Shown here: positions 1 to 11,414 of the stretch, one piece after another
Position numbering within the stretch: the stretch's first letter is position 1
Layout of the letters: each line of letters opens with the position of its first letter
From: Erpobdella octoculata
Taxonomy: Eukaryota > Annelida > Clitellata > Hirudinida > Erpobdellidae
DNA length: 64,000 bases
Assembly: GCA_963978895.1 (NCBI GenBank)
Contig: OZ022244.1
Location: 28,408,769-28,472,768 of the forward strand
Direction: 5' to 3'
The notes under the pieces: model-generated
The model's database searches: none
Told to the model about the DNA's origin: nothing
What the model saw: only the letters and a program-made list of their open reading frames with translations
Program-made: the position numbers and the translations under genes

Positions 1-47
1 TTTGTGATACAAGATGCTTTTGAAATTGATAATTTGAATACAAAATT

Positions 48-53
48 TTTATT
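48..53 (-). promoter_or_regulatory. Polyadenylation signal of DAPP1 (AATAAA)
   Basis: AATAAA on the minus strand, 33 nt past the DAPP1 stop. It supports the small last exon. Confidence 0.7.
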
Positions 54-86
54 GAAGTAAAATCAGATTTGATGAATCCATAAAAT

Positions 87-3000
87 TCAGTGTTTGTCAT
101 CGTGTGCTGCAGCTTCTTTCTGATTTTTCTGCAAAAATTAAAATGAAAACTAAAACATCTGAAAAATAATTCTGCCAAAAAAACGATTAGCATGAATTGA
201 ATATTTTCTGTTAATTTCAGGTGAACAAATTAGGTGTTAATATGATTAAATAAATGCATTTATTTGTACCAAAATGTAAATGTATGTAATACTATATATT
301 TATCTACAAATCAACACTTGCGTTTAATATACGTTTTTTATATAGGTTACTCAAGATGTAGACATGGGTTTAGTTGACACACGGGTTGGGTTGACCCATG
401 CGTTGGATTGACACATGTGTTGGGTTTACCCATGGGCTGGGTTGACCCATGGGTTGGGTTGTGTTGACCCATAGGTTGGGTCCAATTTTTTGACAAATGC
501 AAGGGTTAAGTTGGGTTGAAAAAATTTTTTAAAAATTATTTAAAAAATTGTTTATTGTTTGGGTTAGAAAATTTAACTTTTCAGATGGGTTTTGGTTGAG
601 AAAATAGTGGGTTGGGTCGCCAAAAATGGACCCATGTCAACCTTTGAGGTACCGTAAAACGGGGTGACTTTGCCCGTGCGGGTGACTTTGGCCCAACTTT
701 TAAACGCATAAAAATATATTAAAAAAATTTTTTTTTTAAACTTTCGCTAGGTCACGCCATACATCACTACTATGCACACCTTTTTAGCATAATTGTTCAT
801 AGAAATATAATTTGTACTTTAAAATATAGGTTGATTTATTTTGGGCCAAAGTCACCCGCACGGGCAAAGTCACCCCGTTTTACGGTAATGCGTTTGAAAA
901 CTTTCTAAGCGGAACTTAATTTGATAAGATATTTTACGTTAATAAAACGTGAATTTGTAAAAGAAAAAAAGATAATAAGTCTTGATAAATAATTAACAAA
1001 AATTATTCTTTCGAAAATAATATGCAAGTAATTATAACCAATTTCCATTCAATGATATTTATCCACTCCTCCATTTCTTGCAGCGAATCACAAAAAAGAT
1101 AAAACGTCCTCCATGAAAATTCCAACCTGTTTGTAAATAAATAAATAAATAAATAAAATGATTTGTAACTTTAATTTCTTCGAGTTTTAGTTAGGCAGTA
1201 AAAAACTGCATTGGCGCCATTCGTTACTGTACCAAAAAATTCTTCGGACAAACGCGCCAGCACTCTAGCACTAGCACTTGTCATTATTGGCATTAATTTA
1301 TTTCGTGGACTTAGCAACTGAATTTTAAAATTTAATGTTCATTAATTAAAGTTTTTTATTTAAAAAAATTGTCTAAGAAACCATAAAACCATTTTTCTCT
1401 ATCAATAGTATAACTTACATAAAAAAATCATAATCCAATTTATTAATCAACCCGTTGAAACAATACTTTTTTACCACTTGCTTTCTATTTTATTTGTTTT
1501 CTCGTTTGAATAGCATACTCATTTAATATACATAAGCATGTAGTTTTTAAAACAGCTTTTTATGTATTATTTGAATTAAACAATTTTTTAATATTAATTT
1601 ACTACAACCCACATGAGACAAATACTTGTCACAAACTAAGAAAACCCACTTACTTACTCACTTAAAACCAATTAAAAACCACGCACTGACTTGAAACAAT
1701 TCTTCTTTCCCGCCGTTTCATCGGGACTGCAACCGCGGCATTGGGCCAGACGAAGCGTTCTGATTGGCTCCTTTTCGTTGCGGTCCTTGAAGTAGCTCAA
1801 TTCATTTCTATGGAGCACGAACCATCTCATCTTCCAATTCTTTTTTATTTTTTTTATAGAAATGATTGTTGTAGTGAAAGTGAAGAAAATGTACATCACT
1901 AAATTAAACTTTGTAAAATTAGAATAAAAAAATAAAATTTACGTGCTAATTTTGGTCACAAATGAAACATCGTTCGTATTGATATTATACTATTAAAAAG
2001 ATTGCATTGTAATTTCAAGAATGGTAAAAAGTAAAAAAATTTTTGAAATTTTTGGAAATAAAAGGACACAATGGCGATTAGTTTTGTGAGTACAAATTAA
2101 TACTTATATTTGAATTTGGCCAGTAAGGTTATTGCTTTGGCATGGCTGCTGCAAGAGCAACGTAAAATTAAAAAAAACTGTTAATTTTCTGTTGTAGAGT
2201 AAAAATGTTCTTAGTAATCCATAATTAGGAAAAGCTATAATAAAATCAGCATTTTACCTTTACTATTCCGCCAAGTTTTGTCATGAATCCTTCCTTTGAA
2301 CTGATCTATTTAGAAATAAAGTAAAGAAGGTTTAAAAAAATTAATGCATTACCAAGTGGATGAGATGATACAACCAGCAAAAATATTACATAGTGATATT
2401 ATGATGATAATGACGATGACGACGATGACGATAACGTTGACGACGACGACAATGACGACGACGACGATGACGATGACGATGACGACGACGACGACGACAA
2501 TGACGACGACGACGATGACGACGACGATGATTTTGCCGGTGGCGATGATGATTTTAGTTAAACCAACAACCGACGCACCGATAGTGTCTTCTGGATTGTG
2601 GCACCTTCAACACCGTACTGGGCGTGAAGTCGCACTGTCTCATAGGCTGATGGCTCAGTAACGATTTTTGGATAAGGAAACTTCAGCTGGGTTATTATAC
2701 CTGTAAGATTTTGAATACATTTTTAATTTTTAACCATTTCCTTTATAAACCATAAAAGATATCTTTCACACCTTCCAGGCTGAAGCTACGCGATAAGTTG
2801 CTTTTATAAAAAAAAATGAACAAATTAAGCGGACAGACGAACTAAACAATAAACTTCAAAATTTTCAGAACGGCCAATTAAATCTCAAAGAATTCAGTCA
2901 GGTCAGAGGCAGCCTGAAGACTATGTCAAATTTCAGTTAAATCACCAATAAGTCATTTATTCAAAACGATGTCAAACTTGTCCACAACAAACTGTGTATA

Positions 3001-3881
3001 TATCAGCCTCACCTGATTCTCCAGCAATGAAAGGCTGATTGGAGAAATGTTTGAGTAATTCGTCAGTTGTAGAGAAAGACACGAGACCGAAAACAAACTG
3101 TTGACCATTCCAGACGATGTTGAAATGCTTTACAGAGTTTTTACATCTGTTTGTTATCAGCAAGTGTTTACAACTATTATCACATGAATAAATAAATAAA
3201 TTAATAAATTAATTAACTAATGAATAAACAGATTAATTAATTTTAATTAATTACCAGGACTGACCTGACAGATACGGCATATTCACCAGGCAAGGAGCTT
3301 GGTCGAATCAAGTAGCTTCCTTCCTGGCCATTCTCCATGAGCAGTGTTTCCGCTATGTGCCTGTTACAATTTGGATGGAACCATCTGGAAAAAATAAATT
3401 ATTATAAGGATAGTTGAAACTTTATTTATGGAATGTGGTAATGGTGGACTGTGCTAAAAATATTATGAACAAGGTGGCTCGGTATGTAGTAGTAGTAGTA
3501 CGTAACGTTTGGGCGTAGCCGTTTTGGCGCGACCTGTCTGACATAATCAAATTGGCGCATTGGCTATTTATAGAGCAAGATAAGAATCAAATGAAATCGC
3601 TATTTATAGGATAAATTATAAAAAATTATATTCAGCAAACGTCGCGACCGTTATACGTTTTAAGTTACATAGTTAATATTCCTTGGTGTTTTGAGGTCTA
3701 CGACCGTTTTCTAAATTTTACAGAATCTTTAAAAGTTAAGTATTTAAAAAATTGTGACGGGGTATTACATTAAAATTATTAAGACAAATTAACAGAGAAT
3801 AATAATTTACAAACAAAACGAATTTAATTACCCCAGGTCTTTGACAAGTTCTTGGAATATTTTCGCAGTCTGTCCTGACAT
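87..3881 (-). CDS. DAPP1: SH2-PH adaptor protein, DAPP1/Bam32 family (8 exons, complete)
   Basis: Exons on the minus strand: 3881-3832, 3384-3265, 3146-3013, 2700-2579, 2305-2258, 1839-1691, 1126-1039, 128-87. All joins are GT-AG and phase-consistent, giving 250 residues (human about 280). An in-frame stop lies 21 nt upstream of the ATG. Residues about 17-101 form an SH2 domain with the FLVR-type arginine (R44 in GSYLIR), then HFSNQPFI. Tyr121 in EPSAYETVRLH matches the phosphorylated tyrosine of vertebrate DAPP1. Residues 146-237 form a PH domain with the phosphoinositide-binding pattern K-GG-K-WK-RWF and the closing Trp in EEWINIIEWKL. Known family role: membrane recruitment by PI(3,4)P2/PIP3 and coupling of tyrosine kinase to PI3K signals. 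The exon 6 acceptor is preceded by purines, not a pyrimidine tract. The last exon is least certain, but a polyadenylation signal follows it. Confidence 0.93.
361..640. repeat. GGGTTGACCCA-type tandem repeat, dispersed family
   Basis: Degenerate short repeats of GGGTTGACCCATG type. It ends in a motif (GGACCCATGTCAACC) related to ends of similar blocks near 5440, 22767 and 29935. It lies in the last DAPP1 intron. Confidence 0.6.
652..885. mobile_element. pogo-type MITE with long inverted repeats
   Basis: The ends CCGTAAAACGGGGTGACTTT and its reverse complement form inverted repeats of over 40 bp, flanked by TA on both sides (650-651, 886-887). The inner sequence is nearly identical to the right end of the pogo-like element at 6629-8318, so this is an internally deleted derivative. 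It sits in the last DAPP1 intron. Confidence 0.9.
2398..2532. repeat. GAC/GAT trinucleotide microsatellite
   Basis: Imperfect GACGAT/GACGAC run in the DAPP1 intron between exons 4 and 5. It makes a long methionine/threonine reading frame on the plus strand that is only a shadow of the repeat. Confidence 0.85.
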
Positions 3882-6628
3882 CCGTGTCTCAAACTCCAAT
3901 CAGTTGTAATTTCCCAGCAAAGTTTAGAGCTAGACAAAAACTTTTTTTTTAAATAAGAAGTTAACTTTTTTCTAACGTTCGAAAGTATCCACTTTATGCA
4001 GTCACGAAAGCTTTAATATCCCTAAACGGTTCGTCGAATAATAACTTTTTTTCTAGTCAAATCCGTGTTAGCGAGGTTAGTAGCGAGCTTGCGTGTGAGG
4101 CTATTATTTATCGTAATTATTTATGTCAGAAAACTGCTGAGTGACTTCAGATAATTATATTATCCTCTTTGAGCCAGCGGTGAGTCAGTCAGTCAGTCTT
4201 CTTGGGTGCACGATAGATAATTCGTCACGACAAGGTAGACTTTTTTACACATTTACGTAGGCATGGCAATTATGTCTGCTCGATTCTCGAAATTACAGGC
4301 GTGTTGTCATCTTCAAAAGTTCTTTTCATTTATAACCGTTATAAAATATAATTTATTGTCGAAAAATGTAACCCGAATGCATGCATGTATTTTTTTAGGT
4401 TGGTAGCCTTAAACATTCTCAAGTGACTCTTGATTCATTTCATTATCTGATTATCTAAAAAAAAAAGAAGTTACACTCTTGTTCGTTTCAGTTTGAGACT
4501 AGTGGATCTTCTTTTTTGTTTATTGATTGAATAACATAGTATCAAAATAATGTAGATAAGCTCACTTTGTAGCACACTGTATACGACTCTTTTAATCGAC
4601 TATAGCTACATAGTTATAGTTCGAAATGAAAAGAAAACAGTAATTTGAACAAACATCATTGGAACATCCGACACCCGCAGGACTGGACAAATGAACTTCC
4701 CGAATTTCTACGTTTAAAACTATTAACGACGGGTATCAATATTAAAATAAGCAAGTTCTGTTATTTCTAAAAGAAAGCTTACTTGTGGTTTAGTTTTCGA
4801 TGCTGATGAGCCTTAGAGAGCCTTCGATGTGTTATAACTGTACAGTTTGAAACGCTTAAGCCTGAACAGCACATCAACAAGGTCAATAAAATATGTATTC
4901 AAGGACCATCGTGAATAAGTTAAAAAGTAGGTACTTCAGAAATGAAATCATTTTGCGAATCAAACATGGTACTGGGTTGGCATTTTATTGTCGTCTTCCT
5001 TGTTCTTCAGCACTGTGTATAAAACTTGCAAAAATGGACTTCTAAATTAAAAAGTCCATGCTACAACTTAGCAATAGTGTCGTTATTAGGGTTGCGGACC
5101 GCACTGGGTGATACCAATTCTACATGATCATTGACTGTAATTTGCGAAAAAGTGTACTAGGTTTTATTATCGTTACTATCATTACTAGCCCTTCACAGGA
5201 ACAAACGACGTTGTTGTGTGATACAAGAAAGTAAATTTTTTATTGGTGGCCAATTCGGGCTCCCAACCCTCGTGGGTCCTCCGCATTGCGGGGTCTGCAG
5301 GAGCGGTAGGTACGCCACTGGTTGTATCATACATTTGTCAAAATGGATATCCACATATGGAAAACCACTACGGCAACGGCATCATTGTTTATGTCATTGA
5401 CAAGTTTTACGTTGAGAGATATAAAAGTTCTGACCAGAGGTGGACGTGGTGACCCGACCCAACCCAACCCGACCCACCACTTACTCAACCCAAAACTAGA
5501 CCGAACCTATGAACACCTCAGGTTCTGACGACCTTGTCGACTTTGCCCAGTGGAAAGAAACTGTGGACATAGATCCTTATGTTTCATTGTTGTGATGTAT
5601 TACTTCCATCTTTTTATTTTTGCGTTCATCATGTGTTTCAGCGTTCTGATGATGTGTGCTGAGTGAAATACAAGAATGACCTTCTTTCCACGTTTATGAA
5701 TGCACGATACAGGCTTCTGTTTGTCGAAAAAAAACAATAAAACTTGAATTGCTAATTTTTTGTATGACATCAACCGACACCACAACTGCACTAGTCGGTC
5801 TTCCACTCTCATTTGTCAATTAAATAAAAGTTAGTTGACTTTGCATCTTTTTCTAGCTGTAACGCGCCCCTGGAAATTTTTCCAAAAACGTTAGAAACTT
5901 TTTCTACCAAAAATAGCTGCTGGCCGAGTGGATAGTCGTAGGTACTTCTTCAAAGTTTTTGAAGTACCCAACTTTTTGGCGTCTCTCAAAAATGGTGCTC
6001 GGGGAAACGTGCCCTTTCCTTGCCCTCTCGCTACGCCTCTGAAGTACCTATGTTACTTATAGCGAGTTTTTAAATGCCAGATGGCCTAGCTGACCTAAAA
6101 GCATGCGGACTGTTCGCAGTTTATTCCAAGAAACAGTAGGTAGTTACTAACTGTAACATATTTACCCAGGCTGTAAGCTACATAATCAGGCAAGTTTCTT
6201 GGCATCTTTTTAAATCCATTATGTTAACTTCTACGCCGGTTTTATTTGATCGCTTGCACGTGGACAAATCTTGAAAATAAAAAATTAACAAACCTCCAGC
6301 CATTCGATCAAACTGAAACTTGGAATATAAAAAACATAATCGGGGCCTTTCAATGATAAGTTACACATATTGTTTCGGTGTTGTATCTCAATTTTCCTGC
6401 GAAAATAGCCAATCACAGGGGGGGGACGTGAGCTTTTCAGATATTTTTTCTCAAAAGATACTACACCATTCTTCCAGAGTTGGAAGAGGAAGCGTCAGTT
6501 CTTTTTTATTTATAAAACTAATTATTTAGCAGTATAGCAATGATTGTAAAATAGGCCGCTATAATTTAGGGGTGTGCTAATTACGGGGCTGAGTACACGA
6601 CTGAGGCGCTGCGAACATTATTAATATA
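3882..6628. other. Intergenic region without recognisable gene
   Basis: AT-rich, only short chance reading frames. The first part should hold the DAPP1 promoter and 5' UTR. A GGGTC-type block lies near 5443-5480. Near 6205-6335 there is a copy of a dispersed repeat with a CTGAAACTTGG core that recurs in TXNRD2 and MYO18 introns. Confidence 0.5.
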
Positions 6629-8318
6629 CCGTAAAACGGGGTGACTTTGCCCGTGCGGGTGACTTTGGCCCAAAATGGATTTTTTGTTTTAATTGCGTCG
6701 ATCTCCTTTTAAAACTGGCGAACAACCTCCATTTTTTTTATCAAAACAAACTGTGGTGTGTTAGCTAATACTTCGATCCTTCGATTGTTGTTTTCGCCGC
6801 CGTTTAATAATTTTATAGCTGTTTTTGCGAGAGTTGCGAAAGTGACGATATTTTTTGGTGTGCAAACTTCTTCCTACACAGCAACAATTAACAAAGGCAG
6901 GTGACTCAAAATTTCCATAAATGATATTTTGTATATTACTGTTAATGTAGCGTGACTTTTATTGTGTTTGGTCAACGCTCCTTTAAGTTATTGACCGTTA
7001 AAAAAAGTGGGTTGACTTTGGCCGCTTTCTGGGGTGACTTTGGCCCATGGGAGGGTGACTTTGGCCCACGTTGAAAACTGCGTTTTGGAGCACTAAATAG
7101 CATAAATGTCAACATTTTTTGTTGTTTTATTTTACTATGATTACGATTTGACAACAATGAACAATTTTTCAGATTTTATCATGCCCAGAACGTGGAAAAA
7201 CAACGCTCGGTAGCAGAACCTATGGTCTTACTCGTCGTCAAACTTGCAAGCAGCTTTGCTGGGAATCAGTACTGGCAGAACAACACAAAGAGAAGCAGTC
7301 AAATTATACAAAATTCCTAGATCAACACTAAGGAACAAACTCTAAGGTGCACATTCAAATAAATATGGTGGGCAGACAATATTTTCTGATGAGGCGGAAG
7401 CCGCTTTTAAGTCTTATGTTGTGACGGCCTCAACATTTGGATTCCCCGTAGATAATTCAGATTTGCGGAATATTGTTAAAGGTTTTACGTAGGACAGGTT
7501 ATAAAATTAAATGATTTAATACCTTTTAACTAGGTGTGACATTTGGAAAATTGTTGTTTTATTAGGTGAAAAAAGTTAGAAAAGCCGGGGCAGAAGTTTG
7601 TCTTATGAAGAGAAGCGGACATAACTGGAAATGGCCGAAGCCTGAAGAGAGAGCTGTCTATCAAGAGACTGAGATCTTCACACTCATATCAGCTCCAAAG
7701 CAAATTTCTAGGAGGGGACTTTACTCAATTCCTGAGCTGCAGCGCATTGATTATTTCTGACGAAATCAATTTATTGTGTTATTTCTTGCTCCGTTCTCTT
7801 GATTTATAAATGTGTTGCAACTCATTTTTCATGTTTAATATTTACTAAAGATTAAAGAAAGAAAAATTAATGATAAACTTTGATCCAATGTTTTGGTAGA
7901 GCAGTTTATAATGTGAACTCAGGTGAAATATCAAATAAAATTTTGCTCGATATGTTTGGGGACTCTAAACCGTGCCAAAACAAGCTAAATTAATTCTGTA
8001 AAAAGTGTATTTCAACAAAACATACATAGTATAATGAAAAATAATTGAAATGAAACTGCTTAGAGGTTAACATTTTTTTCTGGACAGGCTTAAAGTCGCT
8101 GGGCCAAAGTCACCCCTATCAGCGGGGTGACTTTGGCCCAGCCTTTAAACGCGTAAAAATATATTAAAAAAAATTTTTTTTTAAACTTTCGCTAGGTCAC
8201 GCCATACATCACTACTATGCACACCTTTTTAGCATAATTGTTCATAGAAATATAATTTGTACTTTAAAATATAGGTTGATTTATGTGTAAACTGGGCCAA
8301 AGCCACCCCGTTTTACGG
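6629..8318 (+). mobile_element. Decayed pogo-like (Tc1/mariner superfamily) DNA transposon
   Basis: Inverted ends CCGTAAAACGGGGTGACTTT / CACCCCGTTTTACGG with TA at both flanks (6627-6628, 8319-8320). The interior holds a broken transposase. The right 150 bp are almost identical to the MITE at 652-885. The motif GGGTGACTTTGGCC recurs inside as extra inverted copies near 7030-7060 and 8100-8140. Confidence 0.88.
7181..7760 (+). pseudogene. pogo-like transposase fragment (broken)
   Basis: It opens MPRTWKNNAR and meets a stop at codon 11. In other frames, pieces of a helix-turn-helix region follow (YKIPRSTLRNKL, then FGFPVDNSDLRNIVKGF), as in pogo/Tigger transposases. A last open piece (7566-7760) has NWKWPKPE and PKQISRRGLYSIPELQ, like the region after the DDE domain. 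The DDE catalytic core itself is not visible, so the element cannot make its own transposase. Confidence 0.8.
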
Positions 8319-9792
8319 TACTTTTATATAACAAAAAAGTCATTGCATTAGAGCCATGGAGGTACCCCCCACCCCAAGACAAGTCTTTTGAGTCTCTTCT
8401 TATCCACAAAGAACAATATATAGTAAATGCTTTCTATCATTTGTCCCTAAAGCTGCTTTAGTGGAAAAAAAACTAAACTAAAATCAGGGATGGCAAAATG
8501 AAAAAAAATTGAATAACACATTCTGAATTTTATTTCTTCTTAAAGCCTGGTATAGTAACAAATAACTATGTTGTCATTATTATGAGAGAGCCTGTCATTT
8601 CAGATCCTTCCATCTGGTCAGGTTGGTTTCGCGCGACGATGGCATTTTAATTCAATTTAGCAATTCTCAACGGAAATAAATAAAAAAAGACAACATAAAC
8701 AAAAAATAAAACACGCTATAACTCCACTACACCTTTCAAAGTTTCCTTTTCCGACTACTATCGACACGGCAATAACGACGAATTCAAACAGTATCATTTT
8801 CACTTAGAAATTTGAGGTATTCAAAGAGGGCTGGGTATGGAGTTTGAAATCATCGATGAAATTAACAGAAAAACGCGTGACATAACAAGCCTCTATCATT
8901 AGAAGATTACCCTAGTCTACTAACAACTATGGCTCAGATAAATAAGAAATTTTCAAAAAACAAAGTTGTTATTCATTTCGTTAATTTCACTGTAGTTAAA
9001 GCTATTATCCAGCTTCCAACTTATAATTCTATAGTTCAAGTAGCAAATGAAAATTGAGATTCCGGTAATAAAGTGACAAAAATATTGACCAGACTCAACA
9101 AGATAAACAATTTTTGAAGTTGAAAATTGATTAAGAACGTTCTTTAAAAATGCCCACGGAATGCAACGATCACTTATCTCCATCCACGTTCGCTTTAAAT
9201 ATATGAAAATACAAAATTAATTAAAAACCTTGGGAACAAGTGAGCAGAAATTGTGTTCAAGACTGGAAAATAACTGATTGATCACATACAATTCAAGTTC
9301 AAAAAGTAACAATTCTGGATTGTTATAAGAACTACGGGAAAAAGTCTTGAATTTTTATAAAAAAAACAAAACATTATAGTTATAGTTCTGCAGGTGATAA
9401 ACATTGGGCAAACACTGGAAAGTCTATAGGCCAGAGTAATAGAATACAGCAAATGGAATTTAAGCGCCTCATGATAACGCAGCTAAAAATAAGTCTGAAA
9501 AAAGTGCAAACATCACACGCCATATCCAATAATTGAAAAACACAAACAAATGAGCAACCGAATTTTTTTTTTTAAAGTACTGAAGTAAGGTAAGAAATTC
9601 TTACAAGGAGGAATAGTTAATAAACGACGCAACATCGTATGTAAGACAAGAAACTCACAACAACAGTATAAAATCTATAACTACTTCGCCATTTCGTATA
9701 AACAAAGCCGTGGAAACTGGATGAAAATACTTATGTACATACAAACAAACAAACATAAAAACATATGTGAACACATACATAAACTCATAAAT

Positions 9793-9862
9793 ACATACAT
9801 ACATACATACATACATACATACATACATACATACACACACACATACATACATACATACATAC
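9793..9862. repeat. (CATA)n microsatellite
   Basis: About 70 bp of CATA/CACA tandem units. Confidence 0.9.
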
Positions 9863-10591
9863 ACCTGTGCACAATATTGCAATAGAAAGCAATAGTCTTG
9901 CAGGAGAAGTTCAAAATGAAACTAACATAAGAAGAAAGAAGTAACTGTGTCCCACTGTAAGGTTTAAATTTGACAAGTAACCAACATTAACTCTCGAATG
10001 AGAACATTTATGTAAAAACAAGAACATTTATGTAAAAACAACTAACACACAGCCAAACACCGAACTGAATCGATAAACTTCTAAAAAATCCCTATGATAA
10101 AAACAAAATCTATGAAACTTTAACTATCAATGCATTCGATTATAAAATGACTATGTCGATAATTAAATAACAATGAAGATGTATTAACGGTTAAGAATGA
10201 ATAAATAAATGATGACATTTCAGCATCATGATGATAAGAAGATAGACAACAATAGCTTAAACGATGATGATGATGACTATGATGATAATTATGATGATGA
10301 TGAGGATGATGATGATGATAGAATATATAAACAAACATGCAGACAGACATCTAACTTCCTAAAAATGCATAACAAAATTCCCTGATGGTCAATTAGGTCA
10401 GAATAATAAGACTGATGTACGTAGGTAGGTACAGCCATTAACAGGTGAAGTGAGAAAGAAAAGCAAAATGTTTTCTATTGTAAATAGCCAGCAGCGTCAG
10501 TAACCTATTGTGGATTCTGTTGGTCAGTATGTTAATATGTTAACTACTTTACAGTCAGGAGGTGTTGGATTTGCAGTAGGTAAGAGAAAGT

Positions 10592-10597
<6 letters not shown>

Positions 10598-10681
<84 letters not shown>
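10598..10681. repeat. (TA)n microsatellite
   Basis: About 84 bp of uninterrupted TA. Confidence 0.95.
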
Positions 10682-10685
<4 letters not shown>

Positions 10686-11414
10686 GTATATATGTGTATG
10701 TGTGCATGTGTAAAACATTAATAAATTACAAATAAATTACATTAGAAAACATACAAGAACATTTTGATTTTTAAGATTGGGCTTTGGCGAATTTTCAGAC
10801 CCCACACGCTATGCAAAAGAAAAAAATACGTTTTCCGAAAATAAGACTACAAATGCAAACATCTAAATATTTAAATTTTCATTAATAATTACTGGAATGA
10901 TCAAAACAAAATTAAATAGATCTATCTGCAGGAAATTTTGAGTCCACGGATGACAACGTGAAACGAAATGCCAGTACAAAATGAAAACGTAAAACAATTA
11001 ATCTGGAAATAGACCAAAGAATCCTCTTAATGTAAAACAAATAAATGAGATTTAAAATGACTTTCGGTTATTTATCGATATAAAAATAAAATAAAATGTA
11101 AAACTGGAGTAAATATCCGAAACCAAAAACAAAGCTCCAAACCTAGTTTAGTGTGGAAGAAGAAAGTTTCAAAAAAAAATAATGATTATAAAACGAAAAG
11201 AAATTGTTATTTTTAAGTTTGAAGAAACCATGTGAATCAACCAAAAAGCTTGAATTTTTAAACGAAATCGTGATTGAATGAGATAGAAACTTGAGTATTT
11301 AACCGCATTATCGAATAAACAAAAAACCTCCACTTTCGAATCCCCGGAACTTTCATCTAAAAGTGAACCAACCTCCTGATGTAAAAATTAAAGCGATAAA
11401 AAATTATCATGCCA

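Larger units (their letters stand above)
8321..11414. other. Intergenic region with microsatellites, no gene seen
   Basis: AT-rich. Holds (CATA)n at about 9793-9862, an imperfect GAT run at 10258-10320 and (TA)n at about 10598-10681. Reading frames here are short or made only of repeat translation (YVCM, IYIY). Confidence 0.6.

Noticed and set aside
2344..2661. 105-codon plus-strand frame rich in Met/Thr
   Set aside because: It is translation of a GAC/GAT microsatellite in a DAPP1 intron, plus the antisense of DAPP1 exon 4.
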